This document shows, in pieces, positions 28,011-37,526 of a DNA stretch of 64,000 bases. A program made the translations under genes and the position numbers. Position 1 is the stretch's first letter; every line of letters starts with the position of its first letter. Source of the stretch: Clostridiales bacterium (lineage in GTDB: Bacteria > Bacillota > DSM-16504 > Desulfitibacterales > JAICDB01). The notes beneath the pieces are model-generated. The model saw only the letters and a program-made list of their open reading frames with translations. It did no database searches and was not told where the DNA came from. The DNA is taken from NCBI GenBank assembly GCA_020063565.1, contig JAICDB010000005.1:1-64000 (forward strand), in the 5' to 3' direction.

Positions 28011-28631
28011 TTACCCAAATATTTCATCGGCAATTTTTAATCCTTCACCTGCCGCCTTGGCATAATAGTCTGCTCCTACATGTTCCTTAACGACTTCATC
28101 AATATAGTTTCCGCCAATCATTACCTTAACATCCAATCCTTCTGCCCTGATTGCGTCAATTGCCTCTTTCAAAGAATCCTGACAAGCGGTCAAAAGCACA
28201 CTCATGCCCACAAGGGGTGCATTTGATTCCTTAATTGCCTCAACAAACTTTTCTTTCGGAACGTCTACCCCCAAATCTATAACGTTATATCCTGCTCCTT
28301 TTAAAAGCATAACAACGATATTCTTACCAAGGTCGTGGATATCTCCTTTGACGGTACCAATAACAATATTTCCCTTGTAATTGCCACTGCTTCCGCTGAG
28401 GTGTGGTTCTAAAATATCCATGGAATCTTTCATGATTTCACCGCACATAACCAGTTCGCTTAGAAAATATTCTCCGGTTTCAAAAAGCCTACCAACCTCT
28501 GCCATTCCCTGTTGCAAGGAATTCACAATTTCTAAAGGATCAACTCCACTTTCCAAACGCTCCTTAACCAGTTTCAGCACTTGCTCCTCTTCTAATTCAG
28601 CGATTGCCTTCGATAAAGTATCTGTTAGCAT
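28011..28631 (-). CDS. Corrinoid (B12-binding) protein, copy 2
   Basis: 206 residues, clearly paralogous to the protein at 23522-24151. The helical cap (LSKAIAELEEEQVLKLVKER) precedes the B12 domain with Asp97-x-His99-x-x-Gly102 (GDIHDLGKN), VGMSVLL and MIGGNYI. It is positioned directly after the UroD-type methyltransferase and a 56-residue gene, so it is probably the partner that accepts the methyl group from that enzyme. Confidence 0.93.
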   Translation of the reverse strand: MLTDTLSKAIAELEEEQVLKLVKERLESGVDPLEIVNSLQQGMAEVGRLFETGEYFLSELVMCGEIMKDSMDILEPHLSGSSGNYKGNIVIGTVKGDIHDLGKNIVVMLLKGAGYNVIDLGVDVPKEKFVEAIKESNAPLVGMSVLLTACQDSLKEAIDAIRAEGLDVKVMIGGNYIDEVVKEHVGADYYAKAAGEGLKIADEIFG

Positions 28632-28674
28632 TGATATTCAACTCCTTTGTGATGTATTGACATGAATTGCTTTA

Positions 28675-28845
28675 CTAACGCTGCACCCAAAACCATATAA
28701 AGCTATAAGCAAATTCGTCCAGCTTTTCCCACTCTTTTTTTACTATTTCCTCATTACCGTGAATCTCTTCTAATTCTTCCTTTTTAATTTTCCATGGAAC
28801 ACAAGTACCCGGGTCCGGAACAAAAGATTTTTCTTTTTCAGACAT
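28675..28845 (-). CDS. 56-residue protein within the corrinoid operon
   Basis: ATG 28845 has an excellent ribosome-binding site (GGAGGG, 8 bases away) and the frame ends at TAG 28675-28677. The product is charged and hydrophilic (MSEKEKSFVPDPGTCVPWKI, then KKEELEEIHG) with one Cys and a Trp/Phe-rich end (AYSFIWFWVQR). It sits exactly between the methyltransferase and its corrinoid protein. No family recognised; an accessory role in the methyltransferase system is an inference from position. Confidence 0.75.
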   Translation of the reverse strand: MSEKEKSFVPDPGTCVPWKIKKEELEEIHGNEEIVKKEWEKLDEFAYSFIWFWVQR

Positions 28846-28869
28846 TTTGTTTTTCCCTCCTCTATCCTA

Positions 28870-30042
28870 TTAATAAACGCCATACTCTCTAGCTGCTTCA
28901 ATCATAGCGTAAATATTTTCCTTTTTAGCGTCACCCATCACTACACCACCTGGATTGAGGATGAAGCCTCCATCACAGGCCAATTCATCAATAGTTCTCT
29001 TAACATGTTCCTTTACTTCTTCCGGTGTCCCATAGGTTAACAATGTAGTGGGCACACCGCCCTGGAGACAGAATCTGCCGCCGAGAATTTCTTTGGCCTT
29101 TTTAGCATCAGTGTTATCAATTTGAAAAATAATACTTTTTTCCGGCAGTTCAGCGATTTTCTCTAGATACGGAGTCCAATCCCCTTCAGCATAGAATAAC
29201 ATTCTCTTTCCTTGTGCCCAGAGACCTTCGATGGTAGCTTTCAATGATGGCCAGTAGTATTTCTCCCATTGGTGAGGATTAAGGAACGGATATGCTCCGC
29301 GATGAAGCGGTGCAAAACATGGGAATCGCTTATCTGCGCCGGGTCCCGAAACACCCTGTTTTATGTTATGAGGAGTAATTGCTTCGCACGCAGCTAGAAC
29401 TTTCTCCGGACGACGGCGAAGATCCAGGAGAATCCCTTTCATTGACCTCAAAGCATCGCCCAGCGTATCAAAAGGAGCTTTTGTCATTCCTGCAGTTTGC
29501 CCAACTACGCCATGCTCCCTAGTCCATTTTTCCCAAGCAGCAGCCATCGTACCAGCCTGCATGGCAAAAGCAGCTGCGCTTTTAATCAGAGCCACAGTAG
29601 CTCTATATGATCCGGGTTCAGCAAATTCATCGCTAATGCGAGGCAAAAAATTTGTAGCAAGCCACTCCGTAGGGTTGGCTATAAAATCGTCGTAATCTTC
29701 CGCTTTCATGTATTCTTCTTCATTATATTGAAATGTAGAATTCTCATCCAACCCTATGCCGGGAAACTTATATAATTTGGATCCCATTGCGTCAAACATC
29801 GGCGGCCACCACAAACAAGGTCCTCCACCAAAAATATCCACATCAAAATCCGATAACATTTCGTCTACGATACTGTTGCTTTTATTTAAATCGTAAAATA
29901 CTTCCTGCAAATTGGTATCTGTGTATTTAACAACCCATTCTCCAATCCCCAAGCAAATGGGGACCTTATCCGGCTTGCCGCATTCCATAGCAATGGTGTA
30001 ACGTTCCAACCTTTCCTGGTAAAGTTTTTCCTTTTCGTTCAT
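28870..30042 (-). CDS. UroD-type corrinoid methyltransferase
   Basis: 390 residues from ATG 30042 (GGGGGG 8 bases upstream; ATG 30048 is too close to it). It belongs to the uroporphyrinogen-decarboxylase superfamily, which includes MtaA/MtbA and O-demethylase methyltransferases such as MtvB. Visible elements are KPDKVPICLGIGEWVVKYTD, FAPLHRGAYPFL, the barrel strand FYAEGDWTPYLE and the C-terminal LQGGVPTTLLTYGTPEEVKE followed by GGFILNPGGVV. With corrinoid proteins and a MeTHF methyltransferase nearby, methyl transfer rather than haem synthesis is the likely role. Confidence 0.88.
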   Translation of the reverse strand: MNEKEKLYQERLERYTIAMECGKPDKVPICLGIGEWVVKYTDTNLQEVFYDLNKSNSIVDEMLSDFDVDIFGGGPCLWWPPMFDAMGSKLYKFPGIGLDENSTFQYNEEEYMKAEDYDDFIANPTEWLATNFLPRISDEFAEPGSYRATVALIKSAAAFAMQAGTMAAAWEKWTREHGVVGQTAGMTKAPFDTLGDALRSMKGILLDLRRRPEKVLAACEAITPHNIKQGVSGPGADKRFPCFAPLHRGAYPFLNPHQWEKYYWPSLKATIEGLWAQGKRMLFYAEGDWTPYLEKIAELPEKSIIFQIDNTDAKKAKEILGGRFCLQGGVPTTLLTYGTPEEVKEHVKRTIDELACDGGFILNPGGVVMGDAKKENIYAMIEAAREYGVY

Positions 30043-30213
30043 AATCATTTCCCCCCTAATTATTAAAAATATATTACAATAAAATTTTCTTTTCCCCGGG
30101 TTAACACATCATCTTTTCTTAAGATTTAAGGTGGTAGAAAAATCATTTTTACATTTTCTCTCCTTTCTATTTAAGATATAGGGTTTTCTGACCTGAATCT
30201 TTTCAGGGCAATC

Positions 30214-31011
30214 TTAGTCTACTAAAATATCTTTGCGATGTGCTTTTAAGTAATTCTTGCCAAAACGGTCTTTACCCATTAGCAATTCCGTAGTAGTTAT
30301 CGCAGTAATGATTTTACCGTCCAATGGATCAAGTATAGCGGCATCCATTCCAAACGCCATACAAATTGATAAGAAATACCGGTTAATTATCTTTCTTTTA
30401 GGCATGTTATAGGAAATGTTACTCAGACCAGAAACAGTTTTAACATTAAACTTCTCTTTAATAGCGGTTATACACTGGAAAAACATCTTCGCATTAGTGT
30501 GATCAACTGCAACCGGGAGCACTAGCGGGTCAATATACAATTTAGTTAAATCATAATTTTCTTTCGTTAAAATCTCGACAAGCTGTTCTGCAAGCCTAAT
30601 TCTCTCTTCGGCAGTTTTTGGAATACCACTGTCGTCCACTGTCAAACCTATTACCGGGCACTGGTATTCAAGAATAAGTGGCAGTACCTCTTCGAGGCGG
30701 TTTTTCTCCAATGAAATGGAATTAACTAGAACCTTACTCTTATCACCTTTGACTGTTTCTAAGCCTTTTTTAATTGCTGCAGCAGAAGTACTGTCAATAC
30801 ATAACGGTACATCCGTAACTTCCTGAACAGTGTTTACGAGCCACTCCATATCAGGCACTTCGTTATTTTGTGCAGTATTCAAATCCAGGTAATCGGCACC
30901 CGCTGCAACTTGTCTCTGGGCAAGATCCTGAACAGCCGCAGTGTCTTTGTCACTAATTAACTGACGCACACTAGGAATAGCGCTATTTAGCTTTTCACCA
31001 ATAATCAACAT
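30214..31011 (-). CDS. Methyltetrahydrofolate:corrinoid methyltransferase
   Basis: 265 residues from ATG 31011, which has GGAGGA 8 bases upstream; an earlier in-frame ATG (31056) lacks one. It is a pterin-binding TIM barrel (AcsE/MtvA-like) with LIIGEKLNSAIPSVRQL, AAGADYLDLNTAQNNEVPDM, PLCIDST, VKTVSGLSNISYNMP and AAILDPLDGKI. It passes the methyl group from the corrinoid protein to tetrahydrofolate, feeding the Wood-Ljungdahl pathway. First gene of the cluster, 171 bases before the UroD-type gene. Confidence 0.92.
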   Translation of the reverse strand: MLIIGEKLNSAIPSVRQLISDKDTAAVQDLAQRQVAAGADYLDLNTAQNNEVPDMEWLVNTVQEVTDVPLCIDSTSAAAIKKGLETVKGDKSKVLVNSISLEKNRLEEVLPLILEYQCPVIGLTVDDSGIPKTAEERIRLAEQLVEILTKENYDLTKLYIDPLVLPVAVDHTNAKMFFQCITAIKEKFNVKTVSGLSNISYNMPKRKIINRYFLSICMAFGMDAAILDPLDGKIITAITTTELLMGKDRFGKNYLKAHRKDILVD

Positions 31012-31217
31012 ATTTCTCAATCCTCCGTGAGCTGGTTTGTTGATATCCGAAAACATTATAATCCAACCAGTAAATTTAATTTTCTAAAAATATTTCTGCT
31101 TCTACCGCATCCATTTAACGTTCAATAGAGGCAATAATCTGATGAATAAATCTATTATATTTTCCTGGTTCCACCCCCGTATTCCCATTTTTAAATTCAC
31201 CTGATTAAGCTTAAGTA

Positions 31218-31285
31218 ACAACTATACATATATTTACAGTAGATATACCGTTAATAACAATTCTATATGTATAGTTGTATATACA
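31218..31285. promoter_or_regulatory. Inverted repeats upstream of the methyltransferase operon
   Basis: A perfect 15-bp inverted repeat, ACAACTATACATATA (31218-31232) and TATATGTATAGTTGT (31264-31278), with 31 bases between. Overlapping its right arm is a perfect palindrome TGTATATACA (31276-31285) that matches the GntR-gene operator TGTCTAGACA at 8 of 10 positions. Both lie 165-230 bases upstream of the first gene, and are candidate regulator-binding sites. Confidence 0.5.
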
Positions 31286-31573
31286 GATGACGTTTTATTT
31301 TATTTTACCAAGATTCAAATTAATTTTCAAGTTATAATTGCATAATTTATCTTTCTTTTTTTATTTTTCTAATTTTTCATTCAAGGGATATTCACTCTAA
31401 CTTTAGGCTCAAAACGCTATCTCCACTTGAAGATCCTTTGCCTATTGTTGAAGATGCTATATCTTGCAACTATTAATAACATAAAAAAATGGACCCAGGA
31501 ACTAGAAACTGGCCCAGTATACTCACTCAGTTAAGCATTTATTTTGAGGAAATTAGATTAAGATTTTAAAATA

Positions 31574-31625
31574 ACTGGTTCTTCTCCAAAACAGTTGGTT
31601 TAGAAGCTAGCATTTTCCTGGCAGG
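31574..31625 (+). repeat. ISL3-end-like repeat, left copy
   Basis: GGTTCTTCTCCAAAACAGTT (from 31577) continues GGTTTAGAAGC and ATTTTCCTGGCA. It matches the minus strand of 41609-41659 over about 50 bases with few differences. The opening GGTTCTTCTCCA also occurs at the ISL3 relic (21775-21799). No transposase is adjacent. Apart from this and the inverted repeats further up, 31057-31767 contains no gene. Confidence 0.7.
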
Positions 31626-31767
31626 CCTATTTAACTTTAAATGTTAAGTAATAGGGTTTAAATTTTGAGAGTCGTTTTTTGTATTACTTAACATCTATAT
31701 AGTTTACATAATCTTATATTATCAGCCAAAATGGGACATCAAAGGAGATCCCAATGCGTAAGAATTA

Positions 31768-33099
31768 TTATTCTCTTTCCAATGGGGCGAGAGGAAAAAC
31801 CACAATAAAACTTGAGCCTTCTCCGAGCTTGCTTTGGACTTCTATTTTTCCGTTATGTTCCTTGACGATCCAGCTTGCAATATTTAAACCAAGTCCTGTT
31901 TCTCCTTGCGCTCGGGATCTAGATTTATCAACCCGATAAAATCTATCAAAAATCCGTTCTTTATCTTCATCACTAATACCAATTCCTGTGTCTGTCACTC
32001 TAATATAGATATTTTCATGTTCGGCATGCAACTGAAATGAAATATTGCCACCTGGTGGGGTATATTTGAAAGCATTATCAAGTAAAATGTGTAAAAGCTG
32101 TTTTATCCTCAATTCATCTCCAAGAAATTTAATATTTTCCTGTACCTTTTTTTCTAACTTTATTTTTTTACTAGCAAATATGGTTTCCATTTCCTTAATA
32201 GTAACGTAAACTGTTTTGGAGAGGTCAAAGATTTTTTTCTGGAGATCAATTTGATTAGCATCTATTTTTGCCAGCAGTAGCAATTCATTTACCAGTTTAG
32301 ACATCATTTTTGTTTCTGCCTGAATATTATTTAACCACTTAATATTATCACTAATCTTTTCTTCCTGATTTGACAATAGGATTTCTAAATTCGTTTGCAT
32401 TACTGTCAAAGGAGTCCTTAGTTCATGAGAGGCATCTGCCACAAAATCCTTTTGCTGCTGCCAGGATTTCTGGACGGGAACTAAAGATTTTCCGGCCAAC
32501 AACCATCCTATTGTTGCTAAAATGATAATACTAAAAAGCCCCAAACTAATTAGAGTTGTCATTAAACTTGACATAAAGGCAGTTTCTCGATTTATATTTG
32601 TATATACCTGGACTATACCTTTCTGCCCGTTTTTTTCCATAGGTACTGTCAGAAGACGTATTTTTCCCTCGCTTGTTTCCAGGTTCACGAAGTGAGACAA
32701 ATTATTTTCATTAACTTTTTTTGCATACTTAAGAGACGTAGAAAAAATAGAATTATCCCCCACAGTGGAAGCTGTGACGTTTAAATTCTGGTCACGCAAA
32801 ATGTAGTTAGTTTCAAACGGATATCTTTCTTTTTTATTTATTCTCATAAAAAATTTTTCAAAAACATTTTCTTCAAACGACCCATCTTTATCTATTTTTA
32901 TATCCTTTCTTATGAAATGCTTGGATGGAATCTGGTATAAATCATCTACCCTGTAAGCCGCATTTCGTAACCCGCGATCAGCTCTTAAAAATATAATCTT
33001 TGACATAAATAAATAGACAATGATTGAAAAAATAAGCATAAATACTATTAAAATAACAGTATTATAGATTGTCAGTTTGAAATGCAGCTTTTTAAACAT
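31768..33099 (-). CDS. Sensor histidine kinase
   Basis: 443 residues. An N-terminal membrane segment (NTVILIVFMLIFSIIVYLFM), an extracytoplasmic sensor region and a second membrane segment (LISLGLFSIIILATIGWLLA) precede the kinase core. H-box FVADASHELRTPL, N-box LLDNAFKYTPPGG and G-boxes DTGIGISDEDKERIFDRFYR and GLGLNIA are all present. It pairs with the response regulator just upstream (one base apart) and, by position, responds to a compound handled by the efflux operon. Confidence 0.93.
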   Translation of the reverse strand: MFKKLHFKLTIYNTVILIVFMLIFSIIVYLFMSKIIFLRADRGLRNAAYRVDDLYQIPSKHFIRKDIKIDKDGSFEENVFEKFFMRINKKERYPFETNYILRDQNLNVTASTVGDNSIFSTSLKYAKKVNENNLSHFVNLETSEGKIRLLTVPMEKNGQKGIVQVYTNINRETAFMSSLMTTLISLGLFSIIILATIGWLLAGKSLVPVQKSWQQQKDFVADASHELRTPLTVMQTNLEILLSNQEEKISDNIKWLNNIQAETKMMSKLVNELLLLAKIDANQIDLQKKIFDLSKTVYVTIKEMETIFASKKIKLEKKVQENIKFLGDELRIKQLLHILLDNAFKYTPPGGNISFQLHAEHENIYIRVTDTGIGISDEDKERIFDRFYRVDKSRSRAQGETGLGLNIASWIVKEHNGKIEVQSKLGEGSSFIVVFPLAPLERE

Positions 33100-33100
33100 T

Positions 33101-33772
33101 TTACCTCTCCTTCAACATGTATCCTACGTTACGAATGGTCATTATCTCAATATCAGCACCCTTTTTCAATTTTTTTCTTAAATTATGTATATAGACTTCT
33201 ACATTGCTTATCAGAATATCTACATCATGTCCCCAGATTTTATCCATTATCTGTTCTCTCGTGAAAACCAACCCCGGTCTCTTCAAGAATATTTCCAGAA
33301 TTTGTCCCTCTTTTGCTGATAAACTAAACTCCCTACCGGCTACCTTCATTACATAACTTCTGCTATCATATTCAACATTTCCAATAGATAATTTGCCAGT
33401 ATTATACCCACCACCGGCCCGGCGGGCCAGCGAGCGGATTCTTGCCAAAAGTTCCTGGGTAGCAAAAGGTTTAACCAAATAATCATCAGCGCCTAAATCA
33501 AGACCTGCAACACGGTCTTCAACTGCATCTCTAGCCGTTAAAAGCAAAACCGGTGTCGAATCACCTTCTTTCCTGATTGTCTTAAGTATATCAAGCCCAC
33601 TTTTCCTTGGAAGCATAATATCCAGAACAATAACATCATAAATTTGCTTTTCTGCAAATAATAATCCCGCATCCCCATCATTAGCTACATCCACATGGAT
33701 TTTTTCTTTCTCCAACAGACAGGAAAGTGCATCAGTAAGACGCACCTCATCTTCAACCAAAAGTATTCGCAT
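33101..33772 (-). CDS. OmpR/PhoB-type response regulator
   Basis: 223 residues. Receiver domain with acidic pocket (VEDE), phosphoacceptor Asp51 (VIVLDIMLP), the Thr in LLLTARDAVEDR and Lys in DDYLVKPF. The C-terminal winged helix follows (EGQILEIFLKRPGLVFTREQ, SNVEVYIHNLRKKLKKG, IRNVGYML). It lies between the ABC permease and the kinase gene and probably activates the upstream efflux operon. Confidence 0.95.
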   Translation of the reverse strand: MRILLVEDEVRLTDALSCLLEKEKIHVDVANDGDAGLLFAEKQIYDVIVLDIMLPRKSGLDILKTIRKEGDSTPVLLLTARDAVEDRVAGLDLGADDYLVKPFATQELLARIRSLARRAGGGYNTGKLSIGNVEYDSRSYVMKVAGREFSLSAKEGQILEIFLKRPGLVFTREQIMDKIWGHDVDILISNVEVYIHNLRKKLKKGADIEIMTIRNVGYMLKER

Positions 33773-33792
33773 ACTTTCACCCCCATGAGCTT

Positions 33793-34986
33793 CTATTCAT
33801 ACCTTAAAGCATCCACAGGTTTCAGTTTCGAAGCCTTGTTTGCAGGATATATTCCAAAAAACATTCCTACTACAAGCGAAAAGGCTAAGGATAAAATTAT
33901 TATAGAAATGGTAGTCTTTGTATTCATACCTGCCAAGAGATTCAAAACTTTGTTGCCTGCAAGTCCGACTATAATACCGATTATTCCTCCCAGACCGCTA
34001 ATAACAGCAGATTCAATCAAAAACTGTATTAAAATATCCCTTCGCCTTGCACCGATAGCTTTCCTGATGCCAATTTCTCTTGTTCTTTCCGTCACGGTTA
34101 TCAGCATTATATTCATTATACCAATTCCTCCAACCAAAAGGGATATGGCGGCAATACCTCCCAGCATAAGTGCCATATTTCGCGTAACTTCATTTATAGT
34201 TGAAAGCATTTCTGTTTGATTAAAAATCCGGTATGCATCTTCATCATTCTTGAATTTATTTAGCAGGTATTTTTCTACCTGTGCATATACAGTATTAACC
34301 AATTCGGGAGATTCGGCCTGGACATAAATCTGACGTATTCCCGCCGATTTCAAAAACCTCTGGGCAGTAGTAATGGGCATCAGTATTTTTTCATCGTTGT
34401 TTCCGCCCATGGTGCTCCCTTTCTCTTCAAGTATGCCGATAACTTTAAAATTCAATCCGTTAAGCTGAACATTTTTATCAATAGGATTCTGTGAACCGAA
34501 AAGTTCTTTCACAACCTCCGTACCAAGTAAAATTACCTTTTGCCTGTATTCAACATCAAGAGGCATAATAAACCTGCCGCTTTGTACAGTGTAGTTTCGA
34601 ACCGTCTGATAATTTTCATCCACGCCCTCCAGTGTTACATCCATTGTTTTTGTATCAAATTTTGCCGTAACATTTCCGCTTGCTACAGGCGCTACTCCGG
34701 CAACTCCATACTTATCAGCAAGGGATAGCGTCGCGTCATAAGTTAAATAAGTTTCTGCACCCCGGCCCCTGATCATAACGCTGAGAAGATTTGTACCCAT
34801 ACTTTCAATATTCTCCGTAACACTTTCCGTCGTTCCCTGAACAACAGATACCAGTATTATTACAGCGGAAACACCGATGATAATTCCCAACATAGTGAGG
34901 AATGTCCTCATTTTGTTTCCCATAATCCCTTTTAAAGCAAGCTTGATTGCTATTTTAAAGTTCATCTCCGCCACCCTTTCATTCAA
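33793..34986 (-). CDS. MacB-type ABC transporter permease
   Basis: 397 residues. MacB/FtsX architecture: an N-terminal helix in GNKMRTFLTMLGIIIGVSAV, a ~230-residue extracytoplasmic domain (RGAETYLTYDATLSLADKYG...), then three C-terminal helices with LGGIAAISLLVGGIGIMNIM and RTREIGIRKAIGARRRDIL. It works with the adjacent ATPase and adaptor to move substrates outward or to signal across the membrane. The start overlaps the ATPase gene by 8 bases. Confidence 0.93.
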   Translation of the reverse strand: MNERVAEMNFKIAIKLALKGIMGNKMRTFLTMLGIIIGVSAVIILVSVVQGTTESVTENIESMGTNLLSVMIRGRGAETYLTYDATLSLADKYGVAGVAPVASGNVTAKFDTKTMDVTLEGVDENYQTVRNYTVQSGRFIMPLDVEYRQKVILLGTEVVKELFGSQNPIDKNVQLNGLNFKVIGILEEKGSTMGGNNDEKILMPITTAQRFLKSAGIRQIYVQAESPELVNTVYAQVEKYLLNKFKNDEDAYRIFNQTEMLSTINEVTRNMALMLGGIAAISLLVGGIGIMNIMLITVTERTREIGIRKAIGARRRDILIQFLIESAVISGLGGIIGIIVGLAGNKVLNLLAGMNTKTTISIIILSLAFSLVVGMFFGIYPANKASKLKPVDALRYE

Positions 34987-35641
34987 CTATCAATCCGTCC
35001 TGAATTGAAATTATCCGTTGTGCGCTACCTGCAACTTTCATGTCATGGGTGATGAGCAATATTGTTCTGCCGTTTTTATTTAGCTCTTTTAAAATTTCCA
35101 GCACCTCTGTCCCCGATTTACTGTCCAGGTTTCCTGTAGGTTCATCAGCCAAAATCAGCGGCGGATCGCCTGCCAGTGCACGCGCTATGGCAACCCTTTG
35201 CTGCTGGCCTCCAGACATTTCTGAAGGTTTATGGTGAGCCCAGTCGCTTAAACCCACCTGTTCCAAAACCTGTAAAACCCTCTCTTTTCGCTCCTTGACG
35301 TTCATTCCCCTGTAGATAAGCGGTAATTCTACATTTTCAAAAGCATTAAGTTTAGGTAAAAGATTAAACTGTTGAAAAATAAATCCTATCTTTTTATTCC
35401 GGATTCCGGCAAGCTGATCTTCCGTATAATTACTGACTTCGATACCTTCAAAGTAATACTCACCGGCAGTAGGTACATCCAAACACCCTAATATATTCAT
35501 GAAAGTTGATTTGCCAGAACCACTCGGTCCTATAATAGCAACAAATTCGCCCTTTTCAACCTTTAGTGATACGCCCTTTAAAGCTTGAAATTGGATAGCT
35601 CCTGTATTATAAACTTTAGTAACGTTTTTAATTTCCAGCAT
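34979..35641 (-). CDS. MacB/LolD-type ABC transporter ATPase
   Basis: 220 residues. Walker [10 protein letters not shown] (38-46), Q-loop FQQFNLLP, signature [15 protein letters not shown], Walker [14 protein letters not shown] and switch His in LLITHD. Typical LolD/MacB length. It energises the permease encoded directly downstream. Confidence 0.96.
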   Translation of the reverse strand: MLEIKNVTKVYNTGAIQFQALKGVSLKVEKGEFVAIIGPSGSGKSTFMNILGCLDVPTAGEYYFEGIEVSNYTEDQLAGIRNKKIGFIFQQFNLLPKLNAFENVELPLIYRGMNVKERKERVLQVLEQVGLSDWAHHKPSEMSGGQQQRVAIARALAGDPPLILADEPTGNLDSKSGTEVLEILKELNKNGRTILLITHDMKVAGSAQRIISIQDGLIVE

Positions 35642-35646
35642 CTCTG

Positions 35647-37251
35647 TTACCTCCCTCCGCCGGATTTTCCTCCGCTAGGTCTTTCCCTGCCTGCTCCCAT
35701 CATTCCCATCCCAGGGATTCTCTGCTGATTTTGCGTGCTCTTGCTTACAAGCGGATAAAAAACCTTATCTCCTTCATTCAAACCTTCAGTTATTTCCACA
35801 TATTGCTCGGAAACAAGGCCAATTTTTATAGGAGTAATATTTGGCTTATCTTGTTTCAAATTCTTTTCATCACCTGTTATTACGAATTTTTGTTTTCCAC
35901 GCTGCTGAATCGCTTCTATAGGCAGCAGCAAAACATTCTTCTTATTGGAAGAAATAATTTCTGCGTTAGCAGTCATTCCGGGTTTCAACCCTTTTGTGTC
36001 GTTTAAGCTCAATGTTACGTCAAAGGTAGCAACTCCTCCGGTAGTACTACCCTCTAAAGCAATTTTGGAAACTTCCGCACTATATTCCATTTCGGGCACA
36101 GCTTCTACAGTAACTACCGCTTTCTGCCCTACTTTCACTTTGTTAATATCCAGTTCATCTACAGGAATTACAACTTCTAGATTATCCAGATCCGATACCA
36201 CTGCAACAGCTGAGTTTTCTCGAATTTGTTCTCCCTCGGTTACATTAATTTTTGTAATTGTTCCCGATATGGGAGAATATATGGCAGTATTGTCAAGGTC
36301 TTGCAACTTTTCGCTTAATTCCAACCTGCTTTGTTCTAACTTTATCTTTTGAGTATCTATTTGTGTCTGTAAACTCGTATTCTCCAGTTCTGCCAATAAT
36401 TCACCTTTGTTAACATAGTCACCGGAGGAAATGTTGAGTTTTTTTAGAATTCCTCCATATAATAACTTCACGTCATATGGAGTTTTGATTTTCAAACCGG
36501 TATTTTCCACTGCCGCAAAGCTGCCTTTATCGTTATTAATTGTGATCTGCACCTTCATGCCGGAAGTCAATCCTCCCGGGTTATCGACTTCAACAGTTAC
36601 TCCATACAAAACTGCTCCCTCATTATCGCCGGGTGTTTCATTAACCTTTGTCACTGTTCCATTTATAGTCTGGAAACTTCCCAATATTAAAACTTCTGCT
36701 TTATCACCTACTTTAATATTTTTTATCTGACTTTTATTAAATTGGCCGGTTGCTTCTAACTTTGATTTGTCGGTTATTGTTGTAAGTATGTATCCTTTAG
36801 ACAGTTCTTCTCCGGTATTAACTTCAATATCACCTACAACCCCTGAAGCCGGAGCATATATTTTTAGATTTTCTAAGTCTTCTTCTAATTCTTTCAAATT
36901 GTTTTCCGCTATAAAAACATTTAATTTTGCCCGCTCAATCATTGAGTTTTCAGTATTGTTTTCAAAAGTTAATATTAAATCTCCTTCATTCACAAACTGC
37001 CCTTCCTCAACGTAAATCTTATCAACAATCCCGTTATTCAGAGTCATTATTTCCTTTCTTACACTTGCCTCAATACTTCCGGTTCCGCTTGCAGTTACCT
37101 GGATGTCACCTCTCTTAACTTCAACTATTGCATATTGAGCAACATTTTTTGAATTATCTTTTTTGTCTAAATAATACCTTATAAACGTACCACTGAGTAC
37201 AGCCAGGCAAAGCACTCCGATTACACCATACTTGAGATATTTCTTCTTCAT
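35647..37251 (-). CDS. Efflux adaptor protein (MacA/HlyD family)
   Basis: 534 residues. An N-terminal membrane anchor (YGVIGVLCLAVLSGTFIRYY) is followed by two biotinyl-lipoyl-like halves (IYVEEGQFVNEGDLILTFEN and LNISSGDYVNKGELLAELEN) with helical hairpins. Beta-barrel repeats follow, then a Gly/Arg-rich tail (RERPSGGKSGGGR). The lipoyl half is duplicated, so it is longer than a standard MacA. First gene of the operon adaptor-ATPase-permease-regulator-kinase. Confidence 0.9.
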   Translation of the reverse strand: MKKKYLKYGVIGVLCLAVLSGTFIRYYLDKKDNSKNVAQYAIVEVKRGDIQVTASGTGSIEASVRKEIMTLNNGIVDKIYVEEGQFVNEGDLILTFENNTENSMIERAKLNVFIAENNLKELEEDLENLKIYAPASGVVGDIEVNTGEELSKGYILTTITDKSKLEATGQFNKSQIKNIKVGDKAEVLILGSFQTINGTVTKVNETPGDNEGAVLYGVTVEVDNPGGLTSGMKVQITINNDKGSFAAVENTGLKIKTPYDVKLLYGGILKKLNISSGDYVNKGELLAELENTSLQTQIDTQKIKLEQSRLELSEKLQDLDNTAIYSPISGTITKINVTEGEQIRENSAVAVVSDLDNLEVVIPVDELDINKVKVGQKAVVTVEAVPEMEYSAEVSKIALEGSTTGGVATFDVTLSLNDTKGLKPGMTANAEIISSNKKNVLLLPIEAIQQRGKQKFVITGDEKNLKQDKPNITPIKIGLVSEQYVEITEGLNEGDKVFYPLVSKSTQNQQRIPGMGMMGAGRERPSGGKSGGGR

Positions 37252-37352
37252 ACACTGTCACCTCCAGGTTGTTTTCCTTACTCATATTAACAAAGAAACC
37301 TTAAAGATTTCTTAAAATAAACAGGAAAATTAAATTCTATTGTTACTAAAAA

Positions 37353-37391
37353 GAAAATCCTAGAGAATTATATTGACTCTCTAGGATTTTC
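37353..37391. terminator. Strong hairpin between the nifV remnant and the efflux operon
   Basis: A perfect 14-bp stem, GAAAATCCTAGAGA (37353-37366) and TCTCTAGGATTTTC (37378-37391), with an 11-base loop. The A/T flanks could give termination in either direction. It lies upstream of the efflux operon and downstream of the nif remnants. Confidence 0.7.
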
Positions 37392-37526
37392 CGGATAAAT
37401 CCCGTTTAATTTCCTAAAATTTCTCTAAAACTTTTAAAATTACCACTCAATTTTTTGAGTAATTAATGAATCCTATGCTTGCTGGCCATTTTGCTCAACT
37501 AAAACGGGTCTATTAGTGTTTATTAC

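Noticed and set aside
31057..31767. Cobalamin riboswitch in front of the corrinoid cluster
   Set aside because: No B12-box-like sequence was found; only palindromes were seen.
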